Assembly: GCF_035582795.1 (NCBI RefSeq)
Contig: NC_134365.1
Location: forward strand, 222,721,887-222,785,886
Reading direction: 5' to 3'
DNA length: 64,000 nucleotides
Source: Mycteria americana
Taxonomy: Eukaryota > Chordata > Aves > Ciconiiformes > Ciconiidae
Below, one piece after another: positions 25,074 to 39,309 of the stretch. Within the stretch, counting starts at the first letter, position 1. The number at the start of each line of letters is the position of its first letter. The notes below the pieces were generated by a model. That model did not search any database. It was not told the origin of the DNA and saw nothing but the letters and a program-made list of their open reading frames with translations. The position numbers and the translations under genes were made by a program.

Positions 25074-28000
25074 CCCCGTGGGCAACTGAGGTTGACCCAA
25101 GTTATCATCGAAAGTGTTAAGTACTCTTTCATCTTCCACAGCTCGCAGAGAGCCGTGGGGGAGCACTTGGTACTGCACATCCAGACTTGCAGTAGTGCTA
25201 CAATAATTTGCGTAGCAGTGGGAGAAATGTCTACTGGGGAAAAAAAATTACACCAAAAGCTACCATGACCAGTTCCCATGAACAGCAGTATAATCATCGA
25301 GAAGTCAGACTACCTCCAGCTCCACACCTGCTCAGTCATGACAAATCTCGATGTCTCCTCTGAGAGCCTACAGCTCCATCTATTTCATGGCTTACAATTA
25401 CTTGGTGAGAAAGAGAGAAGCACTACATTTTAGGGCTCTCCAAGCAGAACATTATCCTGTGTAGAACTATGAGATAGAAGCCAAGTTATGTATTGGAAAA
25501 AGTCTGAACGTCTGAGCCTTCTTTACAACAGAAGAAGTTAATTTCCCTCACACTTACATTCGGTGCTCATCCATGGCACTCTGCTCTGTGCTAGCCCTGA
25601 CTTCAAACACTGAGTCTGCCTGGGGCCCCCTTGCAGACACACATTAAGGAAGAACAATAAATGCGCAATACAGTGTTTCTGTAGCATTGGGTACCTGGGT
25701 ACAAGGTACAGGCAAATAACTTTTGAGCAAAGCTTTATTTATGAATTTGAAATTGGATTATTGGGTTGTTGGCATAAACAGCAGCAGTGCTGCTTTTTTT
25801 AAGATCTTCAAGAAATTTCCAGGGAGATGCAATTTCTTGCTCTAAAGATCTCCAGACAGTCCCTAATTTCCTAAACCTTCCAGATAAATGTCTCTTTGCC
25901 TGCATGTGTTCATGTGGCGTGAACCGTCCAGCAGACAAACAGATAATGATCATGGAGCTGCAGCACTTCGGGCAACGCTCTGCAGGCTCCCTTTTCCTGG
26001 TTAAGAGCCACGGGGAGTTTGCCTGAAGCACATCAATAGGAAACCGAATGGATTTTGCTTTGGGGGCATGCTGAAATGAGGTCTCACTCAGCAGACAAAT
26101 TGCAAGTGAATTGCAGCTGGTGGATCATGACAGCTGCTGGTGAGAGCCAAGTGCTGAAACGCAAAGGGCTGAGAGCAGACCACGGCTCAGCTACTGGTTC
26201 TGCGTGATGACCCCGTCCAGAGGATACCTGCACCGTGCGTCGACGTTTAAAGCGAGATCAGAGTTTACCCATGCAGAGACCTCTGGGCTCCTCCCAGCCC
26301 TGCCTGTTGCACGGGTGAAGTCCATAAGATGCAGTCCCCAGCCGGCCCGGCCCAGGACCACCCCAGGGTATCGCCCTCTGAAGGTCCAGCTCTCTGGGCT
26401 TGGCTCAGCTGAGGCTTCCAGGCTTGGCAGCGGGCAGAAGTCTCTGAGAGCCACCCCCCTCCCAGCCCACACCTGAAAGCCTGTGAAAGCACATCCACCA
26501 CTTCCCATTTTCTCTGCAGTCAGTGCTCCTGTGCTCCCAAACCCACGAGTGCTGAGGGATGGTGCCCCTAGCGAAACTGGAAGGAGGGGCAGATCTTTCA
26601 GTAGGACCAAGCCAGACCCAACGCCGCTCTGACACGCTGCCACCTCCAACAGCAACATCAGTGCTGAGGCTGCATCTGGCCCTGGCTCTGCTAATCCAGG
26701 CGCAGGACGTCCCTGCTAACACCCGACTTCACCCGACCGAGTGCCTTTCACAGGTGCCTCGTCACCGAGAGGTGCCACGCTCTGATAACAACTCTGCAAA
26801 GAAGATGGCCACTGAGCTGCGTGTTCGGCCAAAGCTTTGCTCTTGGGCAGCCCCTTGTTTCGGCACATGCTGCCTTTTCAGAGGTCTCTCACAGAGTCTG
26901 ACTTTTTAGCTTAGAATAAGGAGATAATTGAGGGCTGAGCGTGTTACTTCTTCCGGTATAGAAGACAAGCATTGAGATTGTGAGAGAGACAGTGGCAGGG
27001 AAGCAGCTGGCAGGGGCACATACCAGTATCAAGCCCAGTAAACACTTGAGCAAATTCCTGCCTTCCCCACCTCCTGCTCATTTCATACTTGCTTCCCCTC
27101 TCATGGCCTCTAAAATCTGTCCCTTTACACTCGATGCCTGTGAGCTGCAGCAGCCACAGCCGAGAACACAAGCCATGTGCACTGAAACACAAAAGTGTTA
27201 AGCATCGCTAAGCAAGGGGCTCTTGTTTACTCAACACGACAAGATGTTTTCTCAACCTGCTCTGCTATTAGTGCATGATGTTTGCTTTTAATGGCGCCCT
27301 TCCTGATCCTGCCGCATTCATCCCACTCAGCATCCCCAGCCTTGATGCTGCGTGATCCTTTTTGTTGTCAGGATACAGCCGGCTCTCCACAAACCCATGT
27401 ACATCTGCGCTGTGATTGATCTTGTCCTCTCTGCTTGTGCATCTTCTGGTCCAGCAGCAGTGAGACGAGCTTCAGTGCCTGCCTGCTCCAGATGTTTTCC
27501 GTTCACGGCCCTGGAACTGATCATTACCTGGCGATACGCTTCCCTCTGAGATACAAAGCCATCTTGCAGCAACAGCCAGGATCGGGATAGTCGTGGTTGC
27601 CAGAGCAGCACTGCTAATACGCTAATTGATATTAATTGTCACACCAATGCCCATTTTGGCAAAGAGGCTGCCCTTCTGCAGACGCAATGCCATCCACACA
27701 CTTACAGCCTGCACACAGCTGCGGTGAAGCTGGCCTGCACCAGCCCAACCATCAGCACTGCCGGTACACCGGCGCCTCTGGCACCCAAGGGTTTGCTCAC
27801 CCTCTGCCATGCCTTCCTGCACAGGACGCCAGGCTCGAGGCTTCCAGCACCCGTGCCGCTCTCACGTCCAGGGCTCTCCTCCATCCCTCTGCTCCGGTTT
27901 GGCTGCAGGGCAGCTCCTCACTCGAGCATCATCCCGGCCGATCTCTGCCAGCTGATCTCCCCCATGCTGAATCCCCTTTGCCTGTGGTATGAAGACAAAA

Positions 28001-30892
28001 GAAATCCACCACAGGACTTCAAGCATCTTAGCTAGAGAGAAAGGCTCTCCCTGCAAGTTTCTTCTGGATGCTTTCATGTAAAGCCAGGGGAATACGTTAG
28101 TGTGACCTGGGAAAAGCCCTTCCCAGAAGACAGCCCAGAGCCATCACCAAGTGTGAAGGCTCTAAGGAACTTTGCACATATGTGTCCTTAAAAGACCTCT
28201 CTAATACAAAGTCTGCAGCCTCAGCTGGACTATAATTTTGTATAAATAACATATAAACATGTTTTGCTGATTGCTCAGTTGCTGTTGCCCTACTTAACTG
28301 TGTCTTTGTGCCCGGGCTGCAAATCATCTGAAGAATGCATTGTGCCTTCTCTCTGCAGGACTTCAGTACATTGCGGAGTGAGTGCCACTGCAAATTAACT
28401 TTTAAATCTGCTCGGTTTCAAAATCTCAAATGGCAATGTGTAGAGGAAGGACTTGGGAGTCTACCTGAGGTCAAGACACTGAACTTCAGGCAAATAGAAA
28501 ATTGCCTAGGATGGGAAAATAAATGGTTTGCAATATGGCCACAAGAACTCTGGCTGTCTCCACGTGCTCAGGGGCTGTATGTGAGCCACAGGCCTTGGGA
28601 GATGGACTGGAGCTGACTGGGTTTGAGCCTTTAGCTATACTTTAAACTATTTGAACAAGGCTCAAAGTTTAAACTAAGTTCATGCAATTACCATTAACTT
28701 CACCAGGCCTTCAGTGCTTAATGATAATCTGTAGCTTCCCAACTAACCATGTCACACAGACCCGCGAGAGCCACAGGGACAGTCACACATTTACACTGAC
28801 AGCAGCAGAAGGGGACGCAGGACCTGACGTACATGGACAATGAGCGATGGTGCAGAAGATTCCCCAGTTGGTTTGGAGGTCCTTACTGGTTTCCCTGTGA
28901 AAGCTGGTGTAACTAGCAAACTGGGATTCCCCCAGTTAGCTGGCTAATCAAAAGTCAGCATGGGACTCAAAGAAGCATTTCTCAACACTTTGCCACCCAG
29001 AGGCAATTTCACTGCTCTGGGCATGGGAGGCTCACCCAGGATGGGTGGGAAAAGGGGGGCAACAGTGGGGGCAACAGCCGGAACACAGGACTGGGCAAAC
29101 CAGTACCCTGAACCAGGTCTTTAGTACGGAGAAAGTCTGTGCTGTGGGGCTGGTTGCAGCGTTGCACTGAGAGATGGGCTTCCAAAACATGGGAACCTGC
29201 TGCCCTAAAAGTGGGTCCCTCTGTCGTTGTCCACCTTGGGAGAACTGCATCAGTACGGACAATGACTTGGTTAATTATTTTCAGCACAATAGTCAACACT
29301 CCAGACACCAGCTGCAATTCAGCTGCCCTGTGCCTTTTAACCAAGACGATGATGCACCAGCAGGAGGGAGAATTATTCCCAGGACAGCACCAGCCGGGGT
29401 TTGCAACCCCCTTCCCACCCTCGTCCCCTTCCCTGTGCTCTGCACGTGCTCTCACACGGCAGGACTGCCAGCTCCGCTTCTGCAAAGCTCTCTTAGAGGC
29501 TTCCACTCTCCCTTAATGAAAAAGACCAAGCCAAAAATAGAAGCCCTCTGCACTGCTAGAATACGTTTCTTTCTGTCTGACAGCACTGAACCACCTGAAG
29601 TTTTGGTTCCTGGTCAGCATGGGGGCCAGACTTTGGAGCAAGCTCCCTCGGAGTGGGTTTTGGGTATGATGAGAAAAACACTGGACAGATGCTCCCACCT
29701 AAGAGGTGCCAGGGAATGATTCCCCTGGCCAAAACCAGATGCTAAGCACTTGGTAGTAATCCATCTCAGCCCGCCCTTCACCCTATCCAACACCCAGCAG
29801 ACATCAGTTATATTCCGATGGCAGAGGTCTGCACAGCCTCTTCCACAGGTCCTTTACAGCAGACATCATAACTGGAGAACTAAGCCACAACCACAAGCAC
29901 TGCAATTCAGCCCCTGGTCCTCACTGGATGCATGCTAGGAGCACACACCTAGAGTTATCCTGCTCAAGCTTTTTCCAGGTGACAGTGAAATTCCACCTAC
30001 TTCCCCCTACCTCCTAAATCATGGATTAGACGGATGACAGGCTTCTTTGATAGGATTCTTAGGCTGGAACAGCCACAGGATAAATTAAGTTAGATACAGG
30101 ACAGTGGCTCAGGGTGGCTTTCCCTACCCGTGTCCTTACTCACGATGCAAAGTTTTCTAAAGCGCTCCTCAGGACGTTGTGGAAGATGAACAGTCCGTTT
30201 GCCTAAAATGCCACTGCTGTCATCCTAGCTCTGAGAGCAACTTACACCAACTCTCTCAAGCTCCTGGGACCCCCAAACAAGCTTCACCCTACAGCCACCT
30301 CCAGGTGCTGGGGCATTGACACTGCCACTCCTGTACAGGCACAGCACCAAAACTCAGGCACCTGCAATGCCACCGGAGCCAGCTCTACGTGGGAGATGTT
30401 CACGGTCTTCCTGCACACCCACGGGGACGGTCTCTCTTCGCTATACCCGTGGCGGTACGGATGGCTACAGACACCCTGTGCCATTTTGGGGAGGAGGAGA
30501 GGTTTCCTTGTGCCGCTGACTCTGCACTGCCTTACCCCAGCACAACTGCTCCTTGCCGTGGAGTGGCATTAAACCCCTGCCACCCCACAACAAGCGGTGC
30601 GGGGAGCTCCTGGTGCTCCGGGGAATGCAGGTGGGGGAGATTTCTGGCAGAGCTCATGTTCCCCACACCCCATCCCATGCCTCTGCAGAGCTGCGAAGAG
30701 GTGTGCCTGTGTGAGTACTGAGCTCTGCCAGGAACACGTTAAGCCACTGCTTCAAAAAAACTCATCATCAGGGCTATTAACAATCACTGAAAGATCTAAT
30801 GAGACGTTAACAGGATCCCTCCTGTCAAGAAGATAACAGACAAAATATTTAATGGGCTACTGCCTTGAAGCACTTAAAGCCTTAACTTTGTG
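25074..30892. other. 5.8 kb without a recognisable gene
   Basis: No exon, RNA gene or named repeat could be supported. Base composition is moderate. Unannotated old repeats or regulatory DNA may be present. Confidence 0.5.
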
Positions 30893-31160
30893 CTTGGTCA
30901 AGCACAATTTGCTGTTGGTAAAATCCATGTTGGCTGCTCTTGATTGCCTTCCTGTGCTTCGTCTGTTTGGAGACAGGGATCACAAGAGGACATGCTCCAT
31001 GCTCTTTCCAGGCTGAGGCTGACCAGTCCATAACCCTTTGGACTCTCCTTCTTCTCCTTCTGAAAGACTGGAGTTGCGTTAGCCCTTTCCCAGTTATCAG
31101 AGAATTCCTCTAGTCACCCCAGTTCTCCACAGAGGATAGACAGGAGCCATAAAATCACAC
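30893..31160 (-). mobile_element. Degraded CR1 LINE fragment (ORF2 region)
   Basis: The sequence follows the CR1 ORF2 reverse-transcriptase region on the minus strand: GGTCAAGCACAATTTGCTGT, then CCATGTTGGCTGCTCTTGAT, GGCTGAGGCTGACCAGTCCA and CTCTCCTTCTTCTCCTTCTG in the expected order. It has many substitutions and indels and no open reading frame. Confidence 0.8.
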
Positions 31161-31849
31161 CAGACTTGAGACCCAGGAAAAAACCCAACTCTATTCAAGA
31201 GCTAAGCTGCAGGGTAGGGTGGGGAAAAGGGGTGTCAAGGGGGTCAGACTGCCACGACTCAACCCTCTCTGCACTGCAGTTGAGAACGTAGGTGCTGTAA
31301 TCTGCACCCCGACTCCTGCAAAAGTTCAGTTTGGGCAGCACCACCGGGCAGGCAGCGCGGGAGGCCCCTGGCAATCGGGGTCCACAGGGGACGCTCCTGA
31401 GGGAGCTGCGTGGACACACCAAGGCAGCAGGACCGGAGCATCTTCCTGCAAGCTGCAGAGAAATGGGCTGTCCTGGTACCCGGACACGGTACAGGATGAA
31501 GTCTATGGGTTGTCTGCCTCTGAGCCCATCACGTCCTTGACTTTTGTACCTCACACAGTGCTCCTGGTAACCCTGAACAGAGCTGGTTGATACCCCCTGT
31601 TTCTGCCTGGTGGCTGGCAAGGCTCACGCGAGCAGAACTGCTGCTGTGAAGCTGTCTGTAAGCTTAGAGAGCTCCCTGGCTCTGCTCGGCGAGCACAGTG
31701 CACAGCCGGAGAGGGGTACTGTCCCCAGCATGCATCTAAGCCCATCGTAAGAAACTGTGCAGGCTGCAGCTTCTTGCCAAGGCACAGAGGAATCTGTGTC
31801 AGTTGGTACCTCGCACACCCGATAGCCAAAAGGTGCAGCCGTAGCTGGC
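31161..31849. other. No gene recognised
   Basis: Nothing identifiable lies between the CR1 fragment and the downstream LTR. Open frames here look incidental. Confidence 0.5.
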
Positions 31850-31854
31850 CCCAG

Positions 31855-32577
31855 TGTTGTGAATGGGAGATTTAGATCGCTTAAAGAACCGCTGTCAAAG
31901 GTATTAGCAAAAGTGGTTTTAATATGACGTTGTAAAAGTGCGGCTTAGCAAAGTTCGATGGCAAGGTTCACTCTATTACCATACTGCATAATTGTTTGGA
32001 CAATGATTCAAAACTACCAAGGCAGAGTCAAAATTACCAAGACAAAATCAAAGCTACCAAGACAAAATCAAAGTTACCATACTACAAGGTTATGCGCGGT
32101 ATCGGTCACTTACCAAAGATCTGCCATTGGTAAAAGGTCTCTCTGCCTCGAGGAGCAACCTTGAGGTGTCCCAGCTCAAGGGGAGATCACCGCCATGCAG
32201 CCAGGCTGCCTGGCAGGGAGAGCTCAAAGGTGGCTCACTTAGGCTGTCATACTTATAGATAAAGTGGTTGGCTCGTAGTCAAATTACAGGCAGTAGGAAA
32301 GATGAGGCTCCTTGTACCCACAACTTTCTTTGTTACTTGGTAAATGAGTCTTGGGAAAGTCATTTCATGTGTCAGTCGCATGTGTCAGTCGCATGAGGGG
32401 TGTTCCAAGCTCACACGCATCGATGCTCACTGTGCCGCTCAGCTCCTTTGTGGGTTCTCAGGGAACAGTCGGGACCAGAGGAGTTCTTGGCCCGGCCACA
32501 GCTCAGGCCTTTACCTCCTTTGGAGCCTGTACCAAACTCTTGCTAGTCTGGTTAAGAGGTCGAGTGCAGCCATCGCA
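31855..32577 (+). repeat. Second solo LTR (avian ERVL-like)
   Basis: The element begins TGTTGTGAATGGGAGATTTA and ends CCATCGCA, with TG...CA termini. A 5 bp direct repeat, CCCAG, sits immediately outside at 31850-31854 and 32578-32582. The internal text AAGTTCGATGGCAAGGTTCA is one I associate with avian LTRs. Within it are a 20 bp tandem repeat (32008-32081) and a 13 bp repeat (32366-32391). No internal retroviral genes are present. The boundaries rest on the termini and the matching 5 bp repeat, so they could be off if that match is chance. The strand is a guess. Confidence 0.65.
32008..32081. repeat. 20 bp tandem repeat inside the LTR
   Basis: Units of the type TCAAAGCTACCAAGACAAAA start at 32008, 32028, 32048 and 32068 (the last partial). 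Such internal tandem blocks often mark U3 variation in LTRs. Confidence 0.85.
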
Positions 32578-32582
32578 CCCAG

Positions 32583-33396
32583 GGAGGCTGCAGCCTCGAG
32601 TACTACGCTGGGCAGACTGGCAAGGCATTCCTGGTTCTTCTGTGGGGCCACTTACAAAACACAGGACTGACTGGAGAAAAACAGTATTACAAGTGAAGCA
32701 ATGAGCTGATGAAGATGACCAGACAGTTAATGCTAAATAAATACTGAGTAAGTATCAACACCTTAACAAAGGTCTAAGTGGGACATCTGTGGCACTGTAA
32801 GGAAGAGGATGTGCAGATAGTTCAGTGACTAACTAAAATATTAAAATGTAAAATGTGTTGAGCACACAATGCTATAGATGTTTGGCGCTTGGGAGTGCTT
32901 AGTGTACAGATAAAGCAACTGATCGCCTGATGCATGGCAGACAGGTGACAGGAATGCCACTCGCAGAAAACATGAAACAATGAACAAGGATCTAATTAAG
33001 CAAGAGTAAAAAGGAACCACAGTTTGAATTCATTTCTGCTTCGCAGTTAGACCCCAGTGTGTACTAACCATCATTACGGCATCGTTCCTACTATCTACAG
33101 TATTGCTGGGATTAAGAAACTAGACTGACAAATTCAGCACTGACTGTACCGTCAGGTGAGCAAGGCTGAGAGCGAGTCCGCTCCCAGAGCAGATCCCACT
33201 GCGGCCAGAGGCTGAGAAGCTGCTCCCTGGGGCGTCCGTAGGATCCACGTCCCTGGAGAGCCAGAGGTCCCTGAAAGCAGAGAGCCCAGCTGGGAGAGGA
33301 CACCAACTTCAGACCCGTGTTTCTGTCTCCTCTCTGCCACCTCACACCACACCTTCATGCTTCTGTTTTATCGAGCCGTGCCTGACAGCACGGTAA
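32583..33396. other. No gene recognised
   Basis: No exon or identifiable repeat was found in this interval. Confidence 0.5.
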
Positions 33397-33560
33397 GAAG
33401 CACAGAAATGCAGGTTGGGAAGGGACTCCGGGATGCCATCGAGGCCAAACCTGCACACTGCGAAAGGATCAAGCTGCCCAAACAGAGCACATTCAGTAGC
33501 CATTAGTCTATTTTAAAAAGTATCAGTGAAAGCAGTTCCATAATCTCTCGTCATAACCTA
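33397..33560 (-). mobile_element. Degraded CR1 3' fragment
   Basis: CACAGAAATGCAGGTTGGGA, followed by AGGGACTCCGGGATGCCATC, is a decayed form of the CR1 3' terminal region on the minus strand. The first ~80 bp are clear and the remainder is tentative. Confidence 0.6.
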
Positions 33561-34926
33561 ATGCTGTAGGTCACGAAACACGAGCACAATTTTCTGGCTT
33601 CTTCCTGTACCATTTCAAAGTGCTTCACAACTTTCTCTCCAGCTGCCAGAAGAAACTTACTGCTAGGTCGTCACTGGTTTTCTCAGCTCAATCTCTGAAG
33701 CTACTGAAGCTTCCTTGATTTTCCTCTGAAAAGGCAATATGGGGTTTGCATATTTCCTTATGACAAAGGCTTGATGGTATCTCGTACAGCCAGACAATGC
33801 CCAGGGGAAAACCCCCTCTCTCACCAGACAATGTCTGTGCTTTAGCTCTGCTATTTCCTCCTCCGACCCACACAATGTTCTGAAGTCGTTTCCTGACGAG
33901 GGCCATCAGAAGAAATGCTGAGCCTTAAACAGAGAGCCGCTAGCAGGACCAGGGGAAACGCCCGGGTACCACGACTCAGGGGCACTGGTGGCCCTTGAAG
34001 ACGCCTCATCTCCCAGTCTGGATGGCACGTTTTGATGGAAAAGCCTCTTTCTTCGCTTTCTAGCAGCCCACCACTATTCATATTCTCTAATACAGCCGCA
34101 GCACTGTGCTCTGCTGGTGACTAATCGGGGGTTAATCAGGGATTCCTGATTAAGCCATTGTCTGCAACTCCCTTTTGTTTTGTTTTGCATCAACAGGATT
34201 GAGCTCGGTAGTTTGACACCCCCCCCTTCACCCCTCGTTTTGGCGCAGGTCTGTCCCACAGAGACACGGCTATCCTCCAGCTGCTGCTGCAGACGCTGAA
34301 CCCAAAGACGAGACTCTTCGCTGGCAGCGGGTCGATCTGAGCAGCTGCAAAGCACCCACAGAATTTGCCCACCTAAAAGAGAAAAAGATTGCTATCATTT
34401 TTTATTCCCCTACTCCTCACAATTTGTTATGAGGTAAAGGCAGTAGATGACTCAGTTTCATTTTTAGTGTCAAACAGACAAGTAAAGAAATGCTATTTTA
34501 TTTATTCATCAGCTTATGGATAATTTGCGGAGAAGAACGGTAACTTCCAAAAGAATTTAGTTACGTATCTCCTTTTCATGCTGCTTTTCCCCTGGGACTT
34601 TGAAAGGTCTGTGAAGACAATAAATATAAAAACCCTTGGTGTCCTCCTACCACCTATTCAAGACCAGAAAACTGCAGTGACCAGAGCAAGAGCCCATCTA
34701 GACACTTTCTTAGACACAAAAAGATCAACGTCCCAGTGACCAAAATTTAAAAATATTCCTGTCCCACTCCAGTGGACCCTCCCGCATCCCCGCCTGGGTC
34801 ACAGACCCAAAGCCACGGTTTGCTTTGCCTCATCCACATCCTAGTGCCGAGCGTTTTCAGCCGAGGAGACTTCCCGAGCTGCACGTTTTTGCTGTGTATT
34901 CAGGAAACACGAATGGATTTTTCCTC
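33561..34926. other. No gene recognised
   Basis: No exon can be supported. The interval is AT-richer around 34380-34560. Confidence 0.5.
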
Positions 34927-35150
34927 CGTGAACCCGTCCAGTCCCTCCACGAGCCCCTGTGAACTTTCAACACCCACAATCCCTCAGCAAGGAGTTCCAC
35001 TGCGGCTTACTCTTGCACGAAGCACGAGCTGCTTTTTATTTGGAACCTGTTCCTTGTCAGTCCTCACTTCCAGCGCTGGGAGAGTCAATCACCATCCACA
35101 CAAGTTGACTCTTCATGCTAGACGTGACTTTGCTTTCAGCCACAAAATTC
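34927..35150 (-). mobile_element. Old CR1-type LINE fragment (3' region)
   Basis: CAACACCCACAATCCCTCAG, AAGGAGTTCCACTGCGGCTT and the following GGAACCTGTTCCTTGTCAG resemble the 3' part of an old CR1 lineage on the minus strand. It is heavily mutated. The assignment is by remembered similarity only. Confidence 0.55.
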
Positions 35151-36100
35151 CCCCTGCGTTCATCCCCTAACAAGGCAGATGATAACAGAGGACAAAACGC
35201 CTTTTAGCATAAGAGCTCTAAAAAGCCATTATTCTCCCTTTAATCTTCAAACAATTAATGATGTGACATGCAGTAAACAGGGTACCATACACTGTTGGTT
35301 TAATGTAACTTTATTTGCATCACAATGACATTAAACTATGCTGCTGCCTTTATGCAAAACTTAAGATAAATTTAAGTTTTTAAAGATAAAGACAAATCCT
35401 TAAAGATAAATTTACTGCCTTTTCTGAGGTACCCTGCTGTATGTAATACGTCAGAGACCACGATCACTGAAAATTCAAATAATTTAGGTCCAATTCTGGT
35501 AATACTGCTATGGGTTCTGAAAGAGACCTTGAAGAAACACAAACACTTGTCCAGACACAGAGGTATCCACCCAGAGGGTTCCTCGTTTTCGGGAAAGTCG
35601 AGCAGCACAGGTATATCTAGAGACCCTTGTCAGTGCGTGCCCCCACAGCTCGTTATTTTTTGTCCCTCACAGCCCAAGACCGGGAAGAAATTCCCGCCAA
35701 AACCCTGTTGGGTTTAAATCTTCCCTCACCCAAAGAACTGATTGTGGCAGGTACGCTACAAACCCAGGTCTTTATATCAACAAACAGCGTACTTCTCCTC
35801 AGAATTTCTCTCTCTGCTGTCCAGCTAAGGAACCAACACAGAAAAGATCTTCCCCGATTCGCATGTAGGCTGTGCAGTCGCAGACGGCAACGAAGCACTA
35901 GCGAGGCTGTTCTGCGGGGTGTCCGAGCCAGCGACGCACAACTGAACGCTGAAGCGCTGGCCGTCAGCCTGGGCTGCGTTGTACCGTCTTATTTCCTACC
36001 CGTCCAGGCTGCGCTGCGTCTGCTCTCAGAAAAGGCCCTCCTGAAATCCTTCACTTCTCCTGCCTACGCCATCTTGACCCACATCTTCTCCTCTTCAACG
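35151..36100. other. Upstream flank of RPS11; no gene recognised
   Basis: No exon of another gene was recognised. Sequence becomes GC-rich toward 36100. RPL13A, which neighbours RPS11 in mammals, is not visible anywhere in the window. Confidence 0.5.
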
Positions 36101-36157
36101 GCAGAGCACGGAGGGGGGGTTCCTGACCGGGCAGGAACCCCCCCCTCCGTGCTCTGC
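36101..36157. repeat. 25 bp near-perfect palindrome with 6 bp loop
   Basis: The left arm 36101-36125 (GCAGAGCACGGA, seven G, TTCCTG) and the right arm 36132-36157 (CAGGAA, eight C, TCCGTGCTCTGC) are reverse complements apart from one extra base in the C run. The loop is ACCGGG. It could form a stable hairpin or cruciform about 430-480 bp upstream of the RPS11 start. No function is known to me. Confidence 0.9.
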
Positions 36158-36410
36158 ATGGCGGCCCGTCCCAACCGAACCTGCCGTGCTCGGGACAAGA
36201 CTCCACCGGGCTCGCTATGAGGCTCCCGAAGCCCTGCACACCCAGCCGCCCTCTGCCTCTCTCTCCCCAGCAGCTGCCAAGCGGCCTGCGCGCTCCCGCC
36301 TAGGCCGACACAGCGACCGGGGCGAGCGAGCCGGGCCCGGCCCGGCAGCGCATCCCTGCGGGGCGGGCGGGTGCCGAGGAGGCCCCGTGCTCCCAGACTA
36401 GGCCGCGGGG

Positions 36411-36453
36411 CGGGGAATCCGGTTGTGCGGGGCAGGGAATCCGGTTGTGCGGG
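36411..36453. repeat. Two-unit ~21 bp tandem duplication upstream of RPS11
   Basis: GGGAATCCGGTTGTGCGGG occurs twice back to back, starting at about 36413 and 36434. It lies about 130-170 bp upstream of the likely transcription start. Confidence 0.85.
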
Positions 36454-36502
36454 CCGCGGGTGCCCGCTCTCCTGGGCAGAGCCTTCCCCTCAGCGCCACG
36501 GA

Positions 36503-39233
<2,731 letters not shown>

Positions 39234-39261
39234 AAACAGCATATGGAAGATATGCAGGACG

Positions 39262-39309
39262 AATAAAACTTTTGTAAAAACTTGCCCTGTGTGTGTAATC
39301 TGAAATAAA
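39262..39309 (+). promoter_or_regulatory. RPS11 polyadenylation signals
   Basis: AATAAA at 39262-39267 lies 29 bp after the stop codon, so the mRNA would end near 39280-39290 with a very short 3' UTR, usual for ribosomal protein genes. A second AATAAA lies at 39304-39309, after a GT-rich stretch (TGTGTGTG) that fits a downstream element for the first signal. Confidence 0.85.
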
